DNA from: Ensifer sp. BR816
GTDB lineage: Bacteria; Pseudomonadota; Alphaproteobacteria; Rhizobiales; Rhizobiaceae
DNA: 64,000 nt
Direction of reading: 5' to 3'
NCBI RefSeq assembly: GCF_000378985.1
Contig: NZ_KB905370.1
Location: 372,001 to 436,000, forward strand
Under the pieces are notes generated by a model, which made no database searches, was not told where the DNA came from, and was given only the letters and a program-made list of their open reading frames with translations. Positions 41,833 through 51,842 of the stretch are shown here, one piece after another (position 1 is the first letter of the stretch; the number at the start of each line of letters is the position of its first letter). Made by a program: the position numbers and the translations under genes.

Positions 41833-44800
41833 ATGACTTCTATCGTATCCTCTCTGAGCGTCACCCAGATCAAGAACCTCTCGACCGCCGTGGTCGCCTC
41901 GCTGACGACGACCGATGTCGCGGCGATGACGACCGCCCAGGTGAAAGCGCTTTCCTCGACCCAGATCGCGGCGCTCGATACAGAGGATGTCGCCGTCTTC
42001 ACAACCGCCCAGCTGAACGCCATTGCGGCAACCTCGGTCGCCGGTATCAGCCTCGACCAGCTGGCAGCCATCGATGCGGCGAAGATCGCAAGTCTGGCGA
42101 CCGCTCAGATCGCGGCTCTGAGCTCGGCACAGATCAACGGCCTCAGCACTGACCAGGCCGAAGCCCTGACCACCGCGCATGTGGCCGCGCTCGGCTCGGC
42201 ACAGATCGCGGCTCTGGCCTCAGAAGATATCGCGACCTTCTCGACCGCCGACATTGCGGCAATCTCGGTCACCGCGCTCACGGGTCTTTCCACCGACAAT
42301 CTCGCCGCGCTCTCCACCGATCAGGCCGCGGCGCTGAAGACCACCCAGGTTGCGGCGCTGAAGACCACCCATATCGCCGCTCTCACCTCCGACCAGGTCG
42401 CAGCCCTGAGCTCGTCGCAGATCGCCGCCCTGAGCTCGACGCAGCTGAAGGCCCTCTCCACCGACAATGTCGCGGCGCTCTCCACCGACCAGATCGCAGC
42501 ACTCAACTCCAAGAGCGTCGCGGCCCTGACTTCGGCGCAGATCGGCGCGCTTACATCCGACCAGGCCGAGGCGCTGACCACCGCACAAGTGGCCTCGCTC
42601 ACCTCGACGCAGATCGCGGCGCTGGCCTCGGAAGATATTGCCACCTTCTCGACCGCCGACATCGCCGCAATCACGGTTACGGCGCTCGCCGGCCTCTCCA
42701 CCGGCAATGTCGCGGCACTCTCCACCGACCAGGCCGCAGCACTGAAGACCACCCAGGTCGCGGCACTCAAGTCCACGCAGATCGCCGCCCTCACGTCGGA
42801 TCAGATCGGCGCGCTCACCTCGTCCCAGGTCGGCGTCCTGACCTCTGCGCAGATCACGGCGCTCTCCACCGACAATGTCGCCGCACTTTCCACCGACCAG
42901 GTCGCGGCACTGAATTCGAAGACCGTCGCAGCGCTGACCTCGGCACAGATCGGCGCGCTCACCTCCGATCAGGTCGAGGCCCTGTCCGCCGTCCAGATCG
43001 CCGCGTTCGACTCGGCCGACATTGCGGCCCTCGCTTCCGAAGACATTGCAACCTTCTCGACCTCGGAGATCGCGGCCATCACCGCGACCGCGCTCACGGG
43101 TCTTAGCAGCGACAATGTCGCCGCACTCTCCACTGATCAGGCCGCCGCACTGAAGACCGGCCAGATCGCGGCACTGAAGACGTCGCAGATCGCAGCTCTC
43201 ACTTCCGACCAGGTCGCCGCGCTCACGTCCTCCCAGGTCGGAGCCCTGAGCTCGACGCAGATTACGGCGCTCTCCACCGACAACGTCACCGCACTTTCGA
43301 CCGACCAGGTCGCAGCGCTGAACTCCAAGACGGTTGCGGCCCTGACTTCGGCACAGATCGGCGCACTCAGCTCCGACCAGGCCGAGGCCTTCACAACGGC
43401 GCAAGTGGGCGCACTGACCTCGACGCAGATCGCGGCCCTGGCCTCGGAGGATATCGCCACCTTCTCGACCGCCGACATCGCCGCAATCACCGTCACGGCG
43501 CTTGCAGGTCTTAGCACCGACAATGTCGCCGCACTCTCCACCGACCAGGCCGCCGCACTGAAGACCACCCAGGTCGCCGCCCTGAAGTCCACGCAGATCG
43601 GCGCACTCACGACGGACCAGGTTGGCGCGCTCACCTCGTCTCAGGTCGGAGCGCTGACCTCGACGCAGCTGAAGGCACTCTCCACCGACAACGTCGCAGC
43701 ACTCTCCACCGATCAGGTCGCGGCGCTGAACTCGAGGACCGTCGCAGCGCTGACTTCGGCACAGATCGAAGCCATGAGCTCCGACCAGGCCGAGGCTCTG
43801 ACCACGGCGCAAGTGGCCTCGCTCGGCTCGACGCAGATCGCCGCCTTGGCCTCGGAGGATATCGCCACCTTCTCGACCGCCGACATCGCGGCGATCACGG
43901 TCACGGCGCTCACCGGCCTCTCAACCGACAATGTCGCCACACTCTCCACCGATCAGGCCGCTGCACTGAAGACCACCCAGGTTGCAGCGCTGAAGACCAG
44001 CCAGATCGCGGCGCTGACCTCGGACCAGATCGGCGCGCTCAGCTCCTCCCAGGTCGGAGCGCTGACGTCGTCGCAAGTCTCGGCAATCAGCACGGACAAT
44101 ATTGCGGCACTCTCCACCGACCAGGTCGCGGCGCTCAACTCGAAGACCGTTGCAGCCCTGACTTCGGCACAGATCGAAGCGCTGAGCTCCACGCAGGTCG
44201 AGGCTCTGAGCTCGGTTCTTGTCGGAGCGCTCAGCTCGACACAGCTGGCGGCCCTCGCCTCTGAAGACATCGCCACCTTCTCGACTGCCGACATTGCAGC
44301 AATCTCGGTCACCGCGCTGGCGGGTCTCTCCACCGACAATGTCGCCGCATTGTCGACCGATCAGGCCGCAGCGTTGAAGACCACCCAGGTCGCGGCGCTG
44401 AAGACCACCCAGATCGCCGCCCTCACCTCGGATCAGGTCGCGGCGCTCACCTCGTCCCAGATCGGGGCCCTGACGTCGACGCAGGCATCCGCGATCAGCA
44501 CGGACAGCATCGTCGCCCTTTCCACCGACCAGGTCACGGCCCTCAACACCAAGACGCTGGCGTCTCTCTCGACGGTGCAGATCGACGCGATGAGCTCCGA
44601 TCAGCTGGAAGCGCTGTCCTCGGCACAGGTCGCCGCTTTGACCATGTCGCAGCTGGGGGCGCTGGCCTCGGAAGATATCGCGACCTTCTCGACCGCCGAC
44701 ATCGCGGCGATCACCGTCGCGGCACTGGCGGGCCTCTCGACCGACAATGTCGCGGCGCTGTCGACCGACCAGGCCGCAGCACTGAAGACCACCCAGATCG

Positions 44801-46728
44801 CGGCGCTGAAGACCACCCAGATCGCGGCGCTCACCTCGGACCAGATCGGGGCGCTCACGTCGTCCCAGGTCGGAGCCCTGAGCTCGACGCAGATTTCGGT
44901 GCTCTCCACCGACAATGTCGCCGTGCTCTCCACCGACCAGGTCGCGGCGCTCAACTCCAAGACCGTCGCAGCCCTGACTTCGGCACAGATCGACGCGCTC
45001 ACCTCCGACCAGGCCGAGGCGCTGACCACGGCGCAAGTGGCTTCGCTCACCTCGACCCAGATTGGCGCTCTGGCCTCGGAAGATCTCGCGACCTTCTCGA
45101 CCGCCGACGTCGCGGCGATCACCGTCACGGCGCTCGCGGGTCTCTCCACCGATAATCTGGCGGCGCTGTCCACCGATCAGGCTGCAGCGCTGAAGACCAC
45201 CCAGGTCGCGGCGCTCTCCACCGCCCAGATCGGCGCCCTCGTCTCGGACCAGGTCGCGGCCCTGACCTCGTCCCAGGTCGGAGCGCTGACCTCGACGCAG
45301 CTGAAGGCGCTCAGCACCGACAATGTCGCGGCGCTTTCCACCGACCAGGTCGCGGCGCTCAACTCGAAGTCGGTCGCGGCGCTGACCTCGGCGCAGATCG
45401 AAGCGCTGAGCTCCGACCAGGCAGAGGCGCTGACCACGGGACAGGTCGCCTCGCTCACCTCGACGCAGATCGCGGCGCTGGCCTCGGAGGATATCGCCAC
45501 CTTCTCGACCGCCGACATCCAGGCGATCACCGTCACGGCGCTGCTGGGGCTCTCCACCGACAATGTCGCGGCGCTCTCCACCGATCAGGCCGCAGCGTTG
45601 AAGACCACCCAGGTGGTGGCGCTGAAGAGCACCCAGATCGCCGCGCTGACATCGGATCAGGTCGCCGCTCTCAGCTCGTCTCAGGTCGCAGCCCTGAGCT
45701 CCACGCAGATCACGGCGCTCTCCACCGATAACGTCACAGCTCTCTCCACCGACCAGGTGGCGGCGCTGAACTCGAAGTCGGTCGCGGCTCTGACCTCGGC
45801 GCAGATCGAAGCCTTGACCTCCGACCAGGCTGAGGCACTGACCTCCGCCCAGATCGGCGCCCTGGACTCGGCCGACATTGCGGCTCTCGCTTCCGAGGAT
45901 ATCGCAACGTTCTCGACCTCCGAGATTGCGGCAATCACTGCCACGGCCCTGTCGGGTCTTTCCACCGACAATGTCGCTGCACTGTCCACGGACCAGGCGG
46001 CAGCGTTGAAGACCACCCAGGTCGTGGCTCTGAGCACGGCCCAGATCGCCGCCCTCACCTCGGATCAGGTCTCGGCGCTCACCTCGTCCCAGGTCGGCGT
46101 CCTGAGCTCCACGCAGATCACGGCGCTCTCCACCGACAATGTCGCGGCGCTCTCCACCGACCAGGTCGCGGCGTTGAACTCGAAGACGGTCGCAGCCCTG
46201 ACTTCGGCACAGATCGAAGCGATGAGCTCCGACCAGGCCGAAGCCCTGACCACAGCGCAAGTGGCATCGCTCGGCTCGGCGCAAGTCGCAGCCCTGGCCT
46301 CGGAAGATCTCGCGACCTTCTCGACCGCCGACGTTGCCGCAATCACGGTCACGGCGCTCACCGGTCTCAGCACCGACAATCTGGCGGCTCTCTCCACCGA
46401 CCAGGCTGCGGCGCTCAAGACCACCCAGGTCGCGGCACTGAGCACCGGCCAGATCGCGGCGCTCACCTCGGATCAGGTGGCGGCCCTCACCTCGGCCCAG
46501 ATCGGAGCACTGACCTCGACGCAACTGACCGCGCTCAGCACGGACAATGTCGCGGCTCTCTCCACCGACCAGGTCGCGGCGCTCAGCTCGAAGGTCATCG
46601 GCGCCCTGAGCTCCGACCAGATCGACGCCCTGAGCACCACCCAGGTCGAGGCGCTGACTTCGGCGCAGGTCGCAGCCCTCGACTCGGCCGATATCGCCGC
46701 CCTGTCCACGGACGACATCGCCACCTTC
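41833..46728 (+). repeat. Twelve-fold 408-bp tandem array inside gene B
   Basis: The ACCTTC that closes each module lies at 42235 in the first and at 46723 in the last, a distance of 4488 = 11 x 408 bases. No insertion or deletion has therefore accumulated. Copies differ at many synonymous sites (for example CTCTCCACC versus CTTTCCACC), which argues against very recent amplification and for selection on protein length. Confidence 0.9.
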
Positions 46729-46896
46729 TCGACTGCCGATATCGCCGCGATCAGCACGACCGCCCTGGCCGGCCTGTCCACGGACGATATCATGAGCCTC
46801 TCCAGCGACCAGTTGCTGGCCGTCACCTCGACGCAGGTGGAAGCCCTGGACACGACACAGGTAGAGGCGATCATCGCCGCATACCAGGCTATCTGA
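41833..46896 (+). CDS. Giant octapeptide-repeat protein B (1687 residues)
   Basis: The protein is octads from the first Met to the end: 210 octads and a final IAAYQAI. It divides into exactly twelve 136-residue modules (17 octads each) and a 55-residue tail. Each module closes with the octad ASEDIATF or a variant and continues with STADIAAI. The first module (MTSIVSSLSVTQIKNL) is diverged and matches the first module of protein A; the tail also matches A (6 octads plus 7 residues). No Cys, signal peptide or membrane span is visible, and Ser/Thr fill the first two positions of most octads. The start has GAAGG nine bases upstream. Function unknown; a surface or extracellular role is a guess. 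Confidence 0.87.
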   Translation: MTSIVSSLSVTQIKNLSTAVVASLTTTDVAAMTTAQVKALSSTQIAALDTEDVAVFTTAQLNAIAATSVAGISLDQLAAIDAAKIASLATAQIAALSSAQINGLSTDQAEALTTAHVAALGSAQIAALASEDIATFSTADIAAISVTALTGLSTDNLAALSTDQAAALKTTQVAALKTTHIAALTSDQVAALSSSQIAALSSTQLKALSTDNVAALSTDQIAALNSKSVAALTSAQIGALTSDQAEALTTAQVASLTSTQIAALASEDIATFSTADIAAITVTALAGLSTGNVAALSTDQAAALKTTQVAALKSTQIAALTSDQIGALTSSQVGVLTSAQITALSTDNVAALSTDQVAALNSKTVAALTSAQIGALTSDQVEALSAVQIAAFDSADIAALASEDIATFSTSEIAAITATALTGLSSDNVAALSTDQAAALKTGQIAALKTSQIAALTSDQVAALTSSQVGALSSTQITALSTDNVTALSTDQVAALNSKTVAALTSAQIGALSSDQAEAFTTAQVGALTSTQIAALASEDIATFSTADIAAITVTALAGLSTDNVAALSTDQAAALKTTQVAALKSTQIGALTTDQVGALTSSQVGALTSTQLKALSTDNVAALSTDQVAALNSRTVAALTSAQIEAMSSDQAEALTTAQVASLGSTQIAALASEDIATFSTADIAAITVTALTGLSTDNVATLSTDQAAALKTTQVAALKTSQIAALTSDQIGALSSSQVGALTSSQVSAISTDNIAALSTDQVAALNSKTVAALTSAQIEALSSTQVEALSSVLVGALSSTQLAALASEDIATFSTADIAAISVTALAGLSTDNVAALSTDQAAALKTTQVAALKTTQIAALTSDQVAALTSSQIGALTSTQASAISTDSIVALSTDQVTALNTKTLASLSTVQIDAMSSDQLEALSSAQVAALTMSQLGALASEDIATFSTADIAAITVAALAGLSTDNVAALSTDQAAALKTTQIAALKTTQIAALTSDQIGALTSSQVGALSSTQISVLSTDNVAVLSTDQVAALNSKTVAALTSAQIDALTSDQAEALTTAQVASLTSTQIGALASEDLATFSTADVAAITVTALAGLSTDNLAALSTDQAAALKTTQVAALSTAQIGALVSDQVAALTSSQVGALTSTQLKALSTDNVAALSTDQVAALNSKSVAALTSAQIEALSSDQAEALTTGQVASLTSTQIAALASEDIATFSTADIQAITVTALLGLSTDNVAALSTDQAAALKTTQVVALKSTQIAALTSDQVAALSSSQVAALSSTQITALSTDNVTALSTDQVAALNSKSVAALTSAQIEALTSDQAEALTSAQIGALDSADIAALASEDIATFSTSEIAAITATALSGLSTDNVAALSTDQAAALKTTQVVALSTAQIAALTSDQVSALTSSQVGVLSSTQITALSTDNVAALSTDQVAALNSKTVAALTSAQIEAMSSDQAEALTTAQVASLGSAQVAALASEDLATFSTADVAAITVTALTGLSTDNLAALSTDQAAALKTTQVAALSTGQIAALTSDQVAALTSAQIGALTSTQLTALSTDNVAALSTDQVAALSSKVIGALSSDQIDALSTTQVEALTSAQVAALDSADIAALSTDDIATFSTADIAAISTTALAGLSTDDIMSLSSDQLLAVTSTQVEALDTTQVEAIIAAYQAI

Positions 46897-46920
46897 TCCA
46901 GGCCTGACTTGACCAAGCTT

Positions 46921-46950
46921 ACGGCCCCATCTCGACCGAGGTGGGGCCGT
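46921..46950 (+). terminator. Hairpin terminator after repeat gene B
   Basis: ACGGCCCCA (46921-46929) pairs with TGGGGCCGT (46942-46950), and a short inner CTC/GAG extends the stem. It starts 25 bases beyond the stop of gene B. The following bases (TGCAATTTG) are only moderately T-rich. Confidence 0.65.
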
Positions 46951-47079
46951 TGCAATTTGTACGAAGCTGACGTCGCCACCGCCCGCGCGCCGGATCTCGA
47001 AAGCGGGTCTCACGGCTCCCGCGTCATCGCCCGCCGGGAGCACCGGCTGACGCGGATCCGCTCCGTCGCCGCCACGCCA

Positions 47080-47595
47080 TCAATAGTAAGGCGAGACGCA
47101 CGCCCGTCGCGGACCGTAATAGGGCTGGAAGGTGTTGTCGTAAGCCCTGTAGGACCGGTAGCGCGCAAAGCACCAGCGCGCATGCGCATTGCCGCCATAA
47201 TAGGTCTGGCGATAGTAGCGCGGCGCGTAATAGCGCGGCCGGTAATAGGTCGGGCCGCCGTAGTAACCCTGATCGTAGTAGCCCTGATCATAGTAGCTTG
47301 GGCCGTAATAGCGCGGCTGCGCCAGCAGCCCGCCGATGAGCGCGCCGGCGGCGAGGCCGCCGAGCGCCCAGGCCCAATCATCATCACCACCGTTGTGGCC
47401 GTGATGCCCGCCGTACCCGCCGCGGTAGCCGCCACGATAGCCGCCACGATAGCCACCACCGTAACGCCTGTACTGGACCGACTGCGCCTGCGGCGCCTCG
47501 ACCGTCGGCACGACAACGCTGGGAAACGCCATGGCCGGCGGAGCGCTTGTCAACGCCGTCGCCAGCGACACGGCAACGATTGCTAGCCTCTTCAT
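47080..47595 (-). CDS. BA14K-family secreted protein
   Basis: This 171-residue protein has an N-terminal signal peptide ([20 protein letters not shown], cleavage after AMA), a Tyr/Arg/Gly-rich repeat ([15 protein letters not shown]), a hydrophobic Gly-rich span ([16 protein letters not shown]) and the C-terminal BA14K motif ([20 protein letters not shown], then GPRRAC). BA14K is a Brucella immunoreactive protein with lectin-like activity. The ATG at 47595 is preceded by GGAAAGG. The same C-terminal motif recurs at the end of the penicillin-binding protein at 55.6 kb. Confidence 0.88.
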   Translation of the reverse strand: MKRLAIVAVSLATALTSAPPAMAFPSVVVPTVEAPQAQSVQYRRYGGGYRGGYRGGYRGGYGGHHGHNGGDDDWAWALGGLAAGALIGGLLAQPRYYGPSYYDQGYYDQGYYGGPTYYRPRYYAPRYYRQTYYGGNAHARWCFARYRSYRAYDNTFQPYYGPRRACVSPYY

Positions 47596-47818
47596 TGGCT
47601 GCACCTTTCCGTCTACACCGCCGCGCGGCGATTATAGCGCGGAAGAGACGTCGCCGCACATTAATTCCAAGCTGGCGACCAGTGCCCAGCTACCGGGCCG
47701 ATTTTTGCGGCCCGTGGCGCCGCCTCGATTTGGAGGAGCGAAGGCAAAAAGCCTTTGCAGGGAAAATACCGCGGCAGAATGCGGGTATCAAAAATGAAAG
47801 CTGCTGCGTGGATTTGAA

Positions 47819-47894
47819 TGGTGCCCGGAGGCGGATTTGAACCACCGACACGCGGATTTTCAATCCGCTGCTCTACCAACTGAGCTATCCGGGC
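47819..47894 (-). tRNA. tRNA-Phe (GAA)
   Basis: The complementary strand folds into a full cloverleaf: acceptor GCCCGGA/TCCGGGC, D-arm AGCTCAGTTGGTAGAGC, anticodon arm GCGGA-TTGAAAA-TCCGC with anticodon GAA, T-arm with GGTTCAAATCC, and an encoded CCA end. It is 76 bases long. Confidence 0.97.
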
Positions 47895-47964
47895 ATCCTG
47901 CTTTTGGCAGAGGCTCCCGTTAGGAAACCGTCGGGGCGCTTGGTTCGCCCCGGAAGCGAGCGGG

Positions 47965-47992
47965 GTTATAGCATCTTGTTCGGCCGTGTCCA
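47965..47992 (-). promoter_or_regulatory. Putative tRNA-Phe promoter
   Basis: On the minus strand, TGGACA (47987-47992) and TATAAC (47965-47970) are spaced by 16 bases, upstream of tRNA-Phe with a leader of about 60 bases. The hexamers resemble the rhizobial sigma-70 consensus. Confidence 0.45.
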
Positions 47993-48110
47993 GCACCAAA
48001 TGACTCTTTTTCGAAGGAAAACCGCCAGGCGTGTAAAAGCCGTGAAAAGCAAAGGGATTCAGCAGGATCGGAGCAGACTTCTGCGCTTTGCGCCATGCGA
48101 TTGCCCGTCA

Positions 48111-48212
48111 TCCTTGCCCTTCCCGCGCGCGGGGCGAGGGGACGAGGATGGCGCGGCGTGTCCCTTCGCCCGACCTGCGGGGAGAAGCTGCCGGCAGGCG
48201 GAAGAGGGGCAA
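48111..48212. repeat. Degenerate RIME-type element
   Basis: CCTTGCCCTTCCCGCG..CGGGGCGAGG and CCTTCGCCCGACCTGCGGGGAGAAG palindromes are followed by CCGGCAGGCGGAAGAGGGGC, a diverged form of the elements near 1.7 and 20.5 kb. It ends a few bases downstream of the yacG stop and may serve as its 3' structure. Confidence 0.7.
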
Positions 48213-48218
48213 GCGAGC

Positions 48219-48431
48219 TTACCGCTCGTCGCCGTCGTCGGCTTTCGACTCGTCGTCGGCGACCGGGATCGCGTAGGAGCCGGAAAGCCAGCGGTTGAGG
48301 TCGACGTTGCGGCAGCGCTCGGAGCAGAAGGGATAGCGTTCGCGCACCGAAGGGCGGCCGCATTCCGGGCAGGGTCGCGGCGCCCGCAGCGGCTCGACAT
48401 TCGAACCGTTCTTCTTCTCTTCGCCAGTCAC
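48219..48431 (-). CDS. yacG: DNA gyrase inhibitor / zinc protein YacG
   Basis: This 70-residue zinc-finger protein has four Cys in CPECGRPS and YPFCSERCRNVDLNRWL, the YacG signature. YacG binds GyrB and inhibits gyrase in E. coli. It lies 6 bases downstream of maf on the same strand, a common pairing in alphaproteobacteria. The acidic tail is poorly conserved in the family. Confidence 0.93.
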   Translation of the reverse strand: MTGEEKKNGSNVEPLRAPRPCPECGRPSVRERYPFCSERCRNVDLNRWLSGSYAIPVADDESKADDGDER

Positions 48432-48437
48432 TCGTCT

Positions 48438-49058
48438 TCAGCCTTCCAGCCAGCGACCGTGCACGTCGTAACCCTCGCCGATGAGGAGGTTGACGGTCTC
48501 ATAGAGCGGCAAGCCTACCACATTCGTGTAGGAGCCGACGAGCTTGACGACGAAACTTCCGGCAATGCCCTGGATGCCATAGCCGCCCGCCTTGCCGCGC
48601 CATTGGCCGGAAGCGAGATAGCTCTCGATGTCGTAGCCGGAAAGCCGCTTGAAGCGCACCTTGGTGTCGACGACCTTCTGACGGATCGTCCGGTCCGGCG
48701 TGACGAGGCAGATCCCGGTATAGACGCGGTGGCTGCGGCCGGACAGAAGATGCAGCGCGCTCGACGCCTCGCTGATCAGCTCCGGCTTCGGCAGGATGCG
48801 GCGGCCGACGCAGACGACCGTATCGGCCGCCAGAATGTAGCTGCCGTCCCAGCCCGGCTCGCCCTTGATCGCCGCCAGCGCCGCCTTGGCCTTCTCGGCG
48901 GAGAGCCGGCGGGCGAGCGACCGGGGATGCTCGGCACGCTTGGGCGTTTCGTCGAGGTCCATCGGCAGCAGGCGCGCCGGCTCGATGCCGGCCTGCGCCA
49001 AAAGCTCGACGCGACGCGGCGATCCGGAGGCCAATATCAGTTTCTTGGTGACTGTCAT
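48438..49058 (-). CDS. maf: Maf-like nucleoside triphosphate pyrophosphatase
   Basis: This Maf/HAM1-fold enzyme of 206 residues hydrolyses non-canonical or specific NTPs to NMP and pyrophosphate. Motifs: [16 protein letters not shown] at the N-terminus, [27 protein letters not shown] and [13 protein letters not shown]. It lies between infA and yacG in the usual order. Confidence 0.93.
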   Translation of the reverse strand: MTVTKKLILASGSPRRVELLAQAGIEPARLLPMDLDETPKRAEHPRSLARRLSAEKAKAALAAIKGEPGWDGSYILAADTVVCVGRRILPKPELISEASSALHLLSGRSHRVYTGICLVTPDRTIRQKVVDTKVRFKRLSGYDIESYLASGQWRGKAGGYGIQGIAGSFVVKLVGSYTNVVGLPLYETVNLLIGEGYDVHGRWLEG

Positions 49059-49161
49059 CGAAGCGAGCCGTCAAATCCCGGAGGTTACCGCCGCAGCAAT
49101 TCAAAGTGTTACAGCGACCCTTGCGCGTCTGATAAGACGCGCGGCGCTGTAGAGCCTGAGC

Positions 49162-49380
49162 TTACTTGAAGCGGTAGGTGATGCGGCCCTTCGTCAGGTC
49201 GTACGGGGTCATCTCGACCAGCACCTTGTCGCCGGCGAGAACGCGAATCCGGTTCTTGCGCATGCGGCCGGCCGTGTGGGCGATGATCTCATGGTCGTTC
49301 TCTAGCTTCACGCGGAACGTCGCGTTGGGAAGCAATTCGGTGACCACGCCCGGAAATTCGAGGACTTCTTCTTTCGCCAT
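49162..49380 (-). CDS. infA: Translation initiation factor IF-1
   Basis: This 72-residue OB-fold protein has the highly conserved IF-1 sequence ([20 protein letters not shown], then [17 protein letters not shown]). It starts with MAKEEVLEF and ends [10 protein letters not shown]. It is the standard housekeeping copy, followed downstream by maf. Confidence 0.98.
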   Translation of the reverse strand: MAKEEVLEFPGVVTELLPNATFRVKLENDHEIIAHTAGRMRKNRIRVLAGDKVLVEMTPYDLTKGRITYRFK

Positions 49381-49557
49381 AAAGGATTGTGCTTTCTCAT
49401 GTTCAGAGCGGATGCGCCACGCATCCTTGAAAAATTTGCCGGAAACTACACAATCGCCGCGGATTTGTGAACCCGCCTTGACACCCGTTTTTTCGGCAAT
49501 TCTACCCTACGCTGCCCATGCGGTTTTCAGCTACGCAAAAGCGAGCCGCACCGCCCC

Positions 49558-50019
49558 TCAGCCGACCTTCTCGCGGCCGGCAAGCCGGCTGGCGATCAGG
49601 CCGGCGAGATGATCCCTGACGGCGCGATAGGCCCCTACGATCTGGTCGCGCGAGCCCGTCGCCCCGGTCGGATCCGGCGTCGGCCAGTAGACCACGTCGA
49701 CAGCCATGGAGCGGGTGAGCTCCAGCGCCTTGTGGTGCGCCTCCGGCGCCAGCGTGACGATGACGTCGAAATAATCGTCTTCGAGTTCGTCGAGCGTGTG
49801 CGGCTGGTGGCGGCCGATCGTCAGGCCGACCTCGTCGAGGACAACGTCGACGAAGGGATCGCGCTCGCCGTGGCGGACGCCGGCGGAGGCCACATAGGTT
49901 CCCTTCGGCAGTGCGGCCCGCGCCAGCGCCTCGGCCATCGGCGAGCGAATCGCGTTCATGCCGCACATGAAGAGTACGGAGCGGGGCATCTTCGATCCTG
50001 GCAAGGCGATCCCGGTCAT
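49558..50019 (-). CDS. Low-molecular-weight tyrosine phosphatase family protein
   Basis: The 153-residue protein has the phosphatase P-loop CGMNAIRS (C-x5-R-S) near the N-terminus and the catalytic Asp region (PTPDPTGATG). This places it in the LMW-PTP / arsenate reductase family. The start may be the Met at 49989 (MPRSVLFMCG) rather than 50019. It follows a UPF0262 gene by 10 bases in a hisD-led cluster; the substrate is unknown. Confidence 0.88.
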   Translation of the reverse strand: MTGIALPGSKMPRSVLFMCGMNAIRSPMAEALARAALPKGTYVASAGVRHGERDPFVDVVLDEVGLTIGRHQPHTLDELEDDYFDVIVTLAPEAHHKALELTRSMAVDVVYWPTPDPTGATGSRDQIVGAYRAVRDHLAGLIASRLAGREKVG

Positions 50020-50029
50020 GTCGCCCCCG

Positions 50030-50506
50030 TCAGCCGCGCCAATAGAGCACGCAGACCAAGGTGAAGAGGCGCCGTGCCGTGTCGAAATCCAGCCTGATCT
50101 TGCCGGACAGCCGATCCATCAGCGTCTGCGAACCTTCGTTGTGAATGCCGCGGCGTCCCATGTCGATCGCCTCGATCTGGCTCGGCGTCGCCGTGCGGAT
50201 CGCCTCGTAATAGCTTTCGCAGATCAGAAAATAGTCCTTCACGATCCGGCGAAACGGCGTCAGCGACAGGATATGGGTTGCAACCGTCTCGCCGCCATCC
50301 GTCGAAATCGCGAAGACGAGCTTCGAATCGAGCAGCGACAGGTTGAGCCGGTAGGGCCCGCCCGGGTGGCCGGCGGGCTCGAACAGGTTCTCCTCCAGGA
50401 GATCGAAAATCGCCACCGCGCGCTCGTGCTCGACATCCGGCGTCGAGCGGCCGATCGTCTCGTCCAGCACGACATCGCAGAGCCTGAGGTTGCGATCGCC
50501 CCTCAT
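50030..50506 (-). CDS. UPF0262 family protein
   Basis: This 158-residue soluble protein is of a family confined to alphaproteobacteria and commonly found next to hisD. Features are [20 protein letters not shown] near the N-terminus and [20 protein letters not shown]. Its start overlaps the hisD stop (ATGA). The function of the family is unknown. Confidence 0.9.
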   Translation of the reverse strand: MRGDRNLRLCDVVLDETIGRSTPDVEHERAVAIFDLLEENLFEPAGHPGGPYRLNLSLLDSKLVFAISTDGGETVATHILSLTPFRRIVKDYFLICESYYEAIRTATPSQIEAIDMGRRGIHNEGSQTLMDRLSGKIRLDFDTARRLFTLVCVLYWRG

Positions 50507-51807
50507 CCCTCTTCCCCGAAATTGAGGCGGATGGCGACCGAGCGGGCATGGGCCTCGAGGCCTTCGGAGCGCGCCAGCGCGATCGCCGCCGGGCCGAGGG
50601 TGCGCAGCTGGTCGGGCCCGAGCCGGAGGATCGAGGTCCGCTTCATGTAGTCGAGCACGCCGAGGCCGGAGGAGAAGCGCGCCGAACGCGCCGTCGGCAG
50701 GACGTGGTTGGAGCCGCCGACATAGTCGCCGATCACCTCCGGCGTGTGGCGGCCGATGAAGATGGCGCCGGCATTGCGGATCTTCGGCACCATCGCATCC
50801 GGATCGGCGATCGCCAGCTCGAGATGCTCCGCGGCGATCCGGTTGGCGAGCGGCACTGCCTTGTCGAGGTCCGGCACCAGGATCACGGCACCGAAATCGC
50901 GCCAGCTCGCCGTTGCCGTCGCGGCGCGCGGCAGCGTCTTCAACTGCCGCTCGACCGCCTGTTCGACCGCCGCGCCGAAGGCCGCGTCATCAGTGATCAG
51001 GATCGCCTGGGCGCCGGCATCGTGCTCGGCCTGGGCCAGCAGATCGGCGGCGATCCAATCCGGATCGTTGTTGCCATCGGCGATCACCAGCACCTCGGAG
51101 GGGCCGGCGATCATGTCGATGCCGACGGTGCCGAAAACCTGCCGCTTGGCGGCCGCCACATAGGCATTGCCGGGCCCCATGATCTTCGCCACCGGCGCGA
51201 TCGTCTCCGTACCATAGGCAAGCGCCGCGATCGCCTGGGCGCCGCCGATCCTGTAGATCTCCTCGACACCGGCGAGCCGAGCCGCGGCAAGCACGGCCGG
51301 GTTGACCACGCCGCCGCTCGCCGGCACGACCATGACGATGCGCGGCACACCGGCGACCCTGGCTGGCAGTGCGTTCATCAGCACCGAGCTTGGATAGCTC
51401 GCGGTGCCGCCCGGAACGTAAAGCCCGACCGCATCGATCGCCGTCCAGCGCGAGCCGAGCCCGACGCCCATCTTGTCTTCGTAGAGATCGTCCTTCGGCA
51501 GCTGGCGGCGGTGGTGCGCCTCGATGCGGGTCGCCGCGACCTTGAGCGCGCCGAGCACCTCCGGCTCGACCGCGTCGATCGCCGCGTCGACCTCGGCCGC
51601 GCTCACCTTCATGCCGGTGACATTGAAGTCGATGCCGTCGAAGCGGGCGGAATAATCCGCAAGCGCCGCATCGCCGCGGGCGCGCACGTCGTCGATGATA
51701 GCGCGGACGGCGGCGTTGACGTCTTCGGAAACCTCCCGCTTGGTCGTCAGGAAGGCGGCGAACTCACGTTCGAAGCCGCTGCCGAGAAAGTTCAACCTGA
51801 TTGCCAA
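50503..51807 (-). CDS. hisD: Histidinol dehydrogenase HisD (TTG start)
   Basis: HisD catalyses the last two steps of histidine synthesis. The 434-residue protein carries the motifs [56 protein letters not shown] and [10 protein letters not shown]. The start is assigned to a TTG at 51807 giving MAIRLNFLG, as in related rhizobial proteins; AAAGGA lies nine bases upstream. The ATG-initiated longer frame adds unrelated residues. It is followed by overlapping UPF0262 and phosphatase genes. Confidence 0.94.
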   Translation of the reverse strand: MAIRLNFLGSGFEREFAAFLTTKREVSEDVNAAVRAIIDDVRARGDAALADYSARFDGIDFNVTGMKVSAAEVDAAIDAVEPEVLGALKVAATRIEAHHRRQLPKDDLYEDKMGVGLGSRWTAIDAVGLYVPGGTASYPSSVLMNALPARVAGVPRIVMVVPASGGVVNPAVLAAARLAGVEEIYRIGGAQAIAALAYGTETIAPVAKIMGPGNAYVAAAKRQVFGTVGIDMIAGPSEVLVIADGNNDPDWIAADLLAQAEHDAGAQAILITDDAAFGAAVEQAVERQLKTLPRAATATASWRDFGAVILVPDLDKAVPLANRIAAEHLELAIADPDAMVPKIRNAGAIFIGRHTPEVIGDYVGGSNHVLPTARSARFSSGLGVLDYMKRTSILRLGPDQLRTLGPAAIALARSEGLEAHARSVAIRLNFGEEG

Positions 51808-51842
51808 TGCGATGATCCTTTTGGTGGGTAACGACGCTCTGC

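Noticed and set aside
43921..47043. A 1040-codon open frame on the minus strand antisense to repeat gene B, and further antisense frames of several hundred codons over both repeat genes
   Set aside because: They arise because the sense codons of the octad rarely create stops in the antisense frames. Their translations are Arg/Gly-rich low-complexity shadows with the same 8-residue period and no independent start signal.
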